Shown: positions 5,559-9,582 of the stretch, piece after piece
How positions within the stretch are numbered: the first letter of the stretch is position 1
Layout: every line of letters starts with the position of its first letter
The notes under the pieces: model-generated
Told to the model about the DNA's origin: nothing
Database searches by the model: none
Seen by the model: only the letters and a program-made list of their open reading frames with translations
NCBI GenBank assembly: GCA_024653845.1
Contig: JANLHA010000195.1
Location: 1 to 9,582 of the forward strand
Direction of reading: 5' to 3'
Origin: Candidatus Omnitrophota bacterium
GTDB taxonomy: Bacteria; Omnitrophota; Gorgyraeia; Zapsychrales; JANLHA01
DNA length: 9,582 nucleotides
Translations under genes and position numbers: made by a program

Positions 5559-6310
5559 GGCGTGCTCTTCGAAGCAAGCTTAGGAATCGTAAAGATCACT
5601 CTTGTACCCTTCTGATATTTTTCATCAATCCAAATCCGACCCTGGTGATGATTAACGATGGCCTTAGCAATGGTTAACCCTAACCCCAATCCTTCGGGTG
5701 GACGGTTCGGGTCAGGCCAATGTTGTTCAAATTTATCAAAGACTTTCAATCGGTGTTCTTCCGAGATTCCCATTCCCGTATCGGAGATAATGAATTCCAC
5801 ATGCTTAGGGTCATCTTTGACCGTAACTTCAACAGCTCCTTTTTCGGTAAATTTGACCGCATTGTCGACGAGATGCTTAAAAACTTCGAGGAGATATTGA
5901 GCATTGCCATAAATCAGAGCATTTTTAGGAAGCGGCCTAACCTGCCATCGCAATTTTCGGGCCTTCACGACTTTCTCAAATTCTTTCTCGACCTCTTTTA
6001 AGAATTCGTTCACGTCAAGAGATTTACGCTTAAAGTCCATTTGTCCGGCTTCAATCCTGCAAAGCTCAAAAAAATGATTCAGCCCATTGGTGAGCCTGTT
6101 CACATTTTCGTGAAGGACGTTTAAAAGTTTTTTATCTTTTTCTTTAAGCTGATCTTGAATTTCTTCAGATAAGAGATCCAATCCTTCTCGGATGATCGAA
6201 AGCGGAGTATTCAATTCAGAGGAAAGGCGTGATACAAGCTTAGCTTGAAACTTTTGGAGGTCTTCAAAGTTGCCAGATTTCTTAGGCAAAGATTGATCTT
6301 GTCGATTCAC
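5555..6310 (-). CDS. Histidine-kinase-like protein with Ser in place of the H-box His
   Basis: 251 residues, with no signal peptide, membrane helix or sensor domain: a bare HisKA-like helical hairpin (about 18-90) plus an HATPase_c domain (about 130-243). The ATP-binding side looks intact: N-box HLVDNAVKF (N150), G1 DTGMGI (177-182), F-box VFDKFEQ (190-196) and G2 GLGLGL (207-212). The H-box, normally SHELRTPL, reads SSELNTPL at 30-37. Residue 31 is Ser, encoded by TCT at 6220-6218, so the usual phosphoacceptor histidine is absent. It is thus a probable pseudokinase, or it acts by ATP-dependent regulation; DivL of Caulobacter (Tyr at this site) is a known precedent. The only in-frame start before an upstream stop is GTG 6310; no SD is visible. 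It is coupled to the following receiver gene by an ATGA overlap. Confidence 0.88.
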   Translation of the reverse strand: MNRQDQSLPKKSGNFEDLQKFQAKLVSRLSSELNTPLSIIREGLDLLSEEIQDQLKEKDKKLLNVLHENVNRLTNGLNHFFELCRIEAGQMDFKRKSLDVNEFLKEVEKEFEKVVKARKLRWQVRPLPKNALIYGNAQYLLEVFKHLVDNAVKFTEKGAVEVTVKDDPKHVEFIISDTGMGISEEHRLKVFDKFEQHWPDPNRPPEGLGLGLTIAKAIVNHHQGRIWIDEKYQKGTRVIFTIPKLASKSTP

Positions 6311-6338
6311 GCGGATATTCTGCCATCACTGTCCGCGT
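6309..6338. repeat. 7-bp inverted repeat spanning the kinase-like gene start
   Basis: ACGCGGA (6309-6315) and TCCGCGT (6332-6338) are perfect complements with a 16-base loop. The left arm overlaps the GTG start. No T run follows, so it is not an intrinsic terminator; it might occlude the start codon in read-through transcripts. Confidence 0.4.
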
Positions 6339-6345
6339 TGTGCAA
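6317..6345 (-). promoter_or_regulatory. Weak candidate promoter for the kinase-like/receiver pair
   Basis: TTGCAC (6345-6340), a 17-base spacer, and CAGAAT (6322-6317). Both hexamers are imperfect. If used, transcription would begin at or very near GTG 6310, giving a leaderless message, consistent with the missing SD. Otherwise this 46-base gap contains only the inverted repeat, and the pair would be transcribed with the large upstream gene. Confidence 0.2.
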
Positions 6346-6356
6346 GGATTTCTTTG

Positions 6357-9300
6357 CTATCCTTCTTCCCGCGAGATCATCCAGGACAATCGCGCATTTT
6401 CTTTTTTATCCTTCCTGTCCGAAGGCGGCACAAATCCTAAAAGATCGGGCAAATTTGTAACAGGCGTCACATTGATGATGACCGGGACAATTCCTTCGAT
6501 ATGAATCTGATCCAGGGGCTGCAAATTCAATGGCAACGGAATCCCTTCTGAATCGCGTTTGATTTGAAGGTCCAAAAGTTTCGGGTCGAGGTTGATACCA
6601 CCGACGGGACTAGCTTGTGTCATTCTAGCAAATTCGGCATTAACGGGGTCAACAATGTCATCCCCTTTGAGAATAACCCCTCTGACATTAGGCAAAGCTC
6701 GAGTGCTATCAGGAACCGGTGAAGCGGCATGGAAAAGGACAGGTAAGTTAGGATGAGATTTAGCCAAACGTTCCACCAACGCTGGCCCATCCATACGTGG
6801 CATATCCACATCGCTCGTCAAAAGGTCGAATTGACCACCGGCTGCGAGAATTTCCAAAGCTTCCACGCCGTCATTGGCCATGGTCACATCATATCCTTCG
6901 AGACGAAGGACTATGTCCATCGTCTCGCGAACCATAGGACTATCTTCAACAACCAAAATCCTCCGCGCTGGAACGGCTGAAGGGACAACCGTTAGATTAA
7001 CATCCTCAGAGCCGACCAACATCGCTTCATCGCCGCCGATCTCTGATTGCCCACCACCTCTACTTGCCGGCGTTGAATTTTCTCCTAAAATCCCAGGAGT
7101 CACCAATTCCGCATGAAGGATGTAATTCAAAAGATCATTTGCTAAAAGTTCATTACCCGCAAAAGATTCGAGTGTCAAAGCCAACTCTTCGTCGGTGGGT
7201 TGACGTCCCATGGCTGTTGCCAAATCCGCTCGGATCTTAGCCACCGCCGCAGGCGCCACATCCCACTGCTTGGTGGCCAAAAAACGCAAGGCTTCCAAAG
7301 CCACAGTTTTCTGAGCAGGCGTCATGTTAGCAATATAATTGTTGATCGCAAAATTTCTGGCTCCACGCACACCCACAGCCTCAACTTTTGCTTCATTTTG
7401 ATCAACGACACCCGTCGAAGTCCACATATTGGTTTCGACTTTCACAGCGACGGCATCTTGCGCTTTCGCTGGTTTAGGATCAATGAGTTGAGGGAATTTT
7501 CGACGGCCACGTTCCGCAATCGCTTGGCGGCCTGCCTCATCAGCGGCATTCAATTCGGTGATGAAATCTTCTCGCGTTTGTCCCGGATTGCGATAAATGT
7601 CAATCACGTAATCAATCGTATGAAAGGCCACCGCATTATTCAACCAATATGGATCATTCGGACTCATCTTCGTTAAGCCAGCCTTTTGCGTGGCCACCAT
7701 GATCGGGTCTTCAATGATCTGATGCCCGCCGGCTTCGTCGGTCATGATGACCAGCGTACCTCCCTTTTGCCCTGGAGCTCGAGGAGAAACTTCAGGTTGA
7801 AAATCCAATCCTTTATCAATGAAAAGCCCCAAAAGACGCAACCATGCCTTATCAAATTTCGCGGCATAATTATCCACATTCTTAATATAAACCCACTTTT
7901 TCCCGAGACGAATGAGCTCTAGCAATTCACCAGAAGCAATGAGCTGATGAAAATACTCGCCGTGACCAAGAGGATCTCGTTCGCCTTCTAAGACCACCGC
8001 GCTAGGATCTTCTGCACGACGACGTTCAACATCTCGAGAATGAGCCAGCGCTCGTTGATATTGCTCTTCCGACGCAAATTTTCCTGCCCGATAGAGCGCT
8101 TCCACATCCGCCGGAGTTCCCACAAATTTAGCCCCTAAGGGTTGATGAAAAAATCGTACCTGTTGGGGATCCAAACCGTAATAATCGTTGCGACGGAGAA
8201 TCTCATCGTGTTCGGCTCGATAAGCATCATTGGATAAAAGTCCGACGGTTGTTTCCATGGCATGGCTTTCTCGCCCGGCACGTTGCGCTTCGGCATCCAC
8301 ATCTCTCAAAAGACGCCCAACGTTTTCCCCAAACGCATCAAGATAAGTGATCACTACGCCGTCGACAACACCAATAGGAACACCTGCCTTGGATTCGATT
8401 GCTTTTCCTTCCACCATGGCTCGAACATCAGCAGGAGCTTCATGCACATTCATCCGAGAACTGGCTCCCGCGGCAAGCATAGAAATATGACCTTCCCCGC
8501 TGAGCAAAGCTTCCGCACCAATTCTTTCCAAACGTGCGGCCTCGGCTTCAGGAAGCTCAGAAATATCGACGAGGTCTTCTCTTTGACTCGCCCGGAATGG
8601 ACGAGTAACCGGAGTCGTCTTAAGATCACCATCCCAATAAGAATTCCCGGCTTGGGCATCCAATTCTCGCTGCGCTTGCGCCAACCGCTGTGCCCGCGCC
8701 GCCACCCACTCGCGCATTTTTTCTTGCAAAAATTGATCTAGACGATCACCGACGATGGCTTTTTCAAAAGCCTCGGCCACCGCTTCAGCTTTGGCAACCG
8801 CTTGGTCATATGCTTGCTCTTCAAGGACACCATTTCCTCGAAGACGATCAAATTCATCGATACCGACTTCCAAAAGGACAAACTCTCGCACCATGAACGT
8901 TAAAAATAATCTTCCAGCTTCGCTGGAAACATCCACTTTGCCTTGTGGAACTTGACCTACTTTTTGATAAAAATTATCACGGAGGGCTTCAAAAAATCCT
9001 CGTGCCCAGGTGATGCCTGGCCCTAACTTTCGGTCATTGGCTAAAATGATGTCACGGAGCCTGACATGCGCGGCTTGAAAATTCTCGCCGGTGTCAGGAT
9101 CGACGACAACCATCGCCGGGGAACCATCTTGCAAATCCTTGGCCAAACGAAATGCTCCAGATTTATTTTGTCTGCTTGCTCCCAGGATATTCCCCAAGAT
9201 TTCCAGGACCACCAAACGAGCGTCCTCCTCAGTAACGCCAAGGGCCTGTGTTAAGGCCACTTGCACCGTATTAGAGCCAGCGAACTGACGCGCCCAATCC

Positions 9301-9582
9301 AAATGAATCTTGCTGATATTAACCATCGCTTCAGGATCTCGGCCACTTTCCACGGCCTCAGCGGCCAATCTTACCGCGCCATCGGCACTTTTTCCTGCCG
9401 GCAATCCTCTTCGGAGAGCCTCTTCTTCACGATGCGCAACATCCCCATCCATTTTCGCCGGATTTCCATCACCAGACTTTTTCGAAGCCACATCCAAACC
9501 GGCGACAGCTTCTGCTTTTGCCCCACGGCCCGTATCGGCGGTATCGACTTCCATATCAACCGCTCCAGAGCGGATTTGTACG
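6357..9582 (-). CDS. Large UDP-sugar pyrophosphorylase-like / receiver fusion protein, 5' end open
   Basis: Numbering is from ATG 9554 (1065 residues); the frame stays open to the window edge, so the gene may be longer. GGAG eight bases before that ATG makes it a possible true start. Residues 1-354 are Ala-rich, polar and helical, with no family recognised. Residues about 355-745 resemble UDPGP/UAP1-type nucleotidyltransferases: SMLAAGASSRM (358-368), GHGEYFHQLIASG (530-542), KNVDNYAAKFD (558-568, probable metal-binding Asp561), QKGGTL (596-601) and ETNMW (707-711), like the late NTNNLW motif. It probably activates a sugar-1-phosphate with a nucleotide; the substrate is unknown. Residues 865-975 form a receiver domain: E870/D871, phosphoacceptor D915 and K963 are kept, but the Thr/Ser position is Ala943 and the residue after K963 is Gly instead of Pro. 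Residues 981-1065 form a Pro/Ile-rich tail. I found no cysteine in the whole protein. Function is inferred from motifs only. Confidence 0.8.
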   Translation of the reverse strand, partial: VQIRSGAVDMEVDTADTGRGAKAEAVAGLDVASKKSGDGNPAKMDGDVAHREEEALRRGLPAGKSADGAVRLAAEAVESGRDPEAMVNISKIHLDWARQFAGSNTVQVALTQALGVTEEDARLVVLEILGNILGASRQNKSGAFRLAKDLQDGSPAMVVVDPDTGENFQAAHVRLRDIILANDRKLGPGITWARGFFEALRDNFYQKVGQVPQGKVDVSSEAGRLFLTFMVREFVLLEVGIDEFDRLRGNGVLEEQAYDQAVAKAEAVAEAFEKAIVGDRLDQFLQEKMREWVAARAQRLAQAQRELDAQAGNSYWDGDLKTTPVTRPFRASQREDLVDISELPEAEAARLERIGAEALLSGEGHISMLAAGASSRMNVHEAPADVRAMVEGKAIESKAGVPIGVVDGVVITYLDAFGENVGRLLRDVDAEAQRAGRESHAMETTVGLLSNDAYRAEHDEILRRNDYYGLDPQQVRFFHQPLGAKFVGTPADVEALYRAGKFASEEQYQRALAHSRDVERRRAEDPSAVVLEGERDPLGHGEYFHQLIASGELLELIRLGKKWVYIKNVDNYAAKFDKAWLRLLGLFIDKGLDFQPEVSPRAPGQKGGTLVIMTDEAGGHQIIEDPIMVATQKAGLTKMSPNDPYWLNNAVAFHTIDYVIDIYRNPGQTREDFITELNAADEAGRQAIAERGRRKFPQLIDPKPAKAQDAVAVKVETNMWTSTGVVDQNEAKVEAVGVRGARNFAINNYIANMTPAQKTVALEALRFLATKQWDVAPAAVAKIRADLATAMGRQPTDEELALTLESFAGNELLANDLLNYILHAELVTPGILGENSTPASRGGGQSEIGGDEAMLVGSEDVNLTVVPSAVPARRILVVEDSPMVRETMDIVLRLEGYDVTMANDGVEALEILAAGGQFDLLTSDVDMPRMDGPALVERLAKSHPNLPVLFHAASPVPDSTRALPNVRGVILKGDDIVDPVNAEFARMTQASPVGGINLDPKLLDLQIKRDSEGIPLPLNLQPLDQIHIEGIVPVIINVTPVTNLPDLLGFVPPSDRKDKKENARLSWMISREEG

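Noticed and set aside
6309..6356. Terminator for the large gene
   Set aside because: The 7-bp inverted repeat is not followed by a T run in either direction and overlaps the next start codon.
7200..7676. 158-codon plus-strand reading frame
   Set aside because: Lies wholly inside the large minus-strand gene, opposite its nucleotidyltransferase-like core, and has no recognisable domain or SD; an antisense shadow.
8262..8741. 159-codon plus-strand reading frame
   Set aside because: Antisense to the same large gene; composition looks like a reverse-complement artefact, with no motif.
1..9582. CRISPR arrays, tRNAs, insertion sequences, phage genes, toxin-antitoxin pairs
   Set aside because: Looked for regularly spaced repeats, cloverleaf-like segments, transposase motifs and small paired genes on both strands; none seen.

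Overview
All recognisable genes lie on the minus strand and read from high to low coordinates. The window fits a candidate-phylum Gram-negative bacterium. Omnitrophota (OP3) is my best guess, because of the compact type II secretion (T2SS) operon and a very large Ala-rich multidomain protein with a C-terminal tail I associate from memory with large Omnitrophota proteins. No rRNA or marker gene confirms this, and phylum confidence is moderate at best.

Layout in transcription order. (1) 9582-6357: a protein of at least 1065 residues, open at its 5' end. It has a roughly 350-residue uncharacterised helical N-terminus, a UDP-sugar pyrophosphorylase-like (UDPGP/UAP) nucleotidyltransferase domain, a degenerate response-regulator receiver domain and an 85-residue tail. 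(2) 6310-5187: a translationally coupled pair, a small soluble histidine-kinase-like protein with Ser in place of the H-box histidine, and a single-domain receiver with an intact active site. (3) 5186-5006: a 175-base intergenic region with a good sigma70-like promoter. It is followed by a perfect 13-bp AT-rich hairpin and then a GC-rich hairpin with a T7 run (intrinsic-terminator shape). All of these lie upstream of gspE, so the gsp transcript appears to begin with a long, possibly attenuated leader. (4) 5005-1: a tight gspE-F-G-I-J-K-L operon with overlapping or nearly abutting genes; gspL runs off the left edge.

How the genes work together: GspE (ATPase), GspF (platform), GspG (major pseudopilin), GspI/J/K (minor pseudopilins) and GspL (cytoplasmic/inner-membrane linker) form the core of a T2SS or closely related pseudopilus machine. 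No gspH, gspC, gspD, gspM or prepilin peptidase gene is visible here; C, D and M could lie beyond the left edge. The GspI-like protein is a stub consisting of little more than the N-terminal helix. The kinase-like/receiver pair sits directly upstream and could be linked to control of secretion, but that rests on position only.

The points most worth attention are the H-box Ser substitution, the nucleotidyltransferase-receiver fusion with its conserved-looking tail, and the structured leader of the gsp operon. I saw no tRNA, rRNA, CRISPR array, insertion sequence or phage gene.
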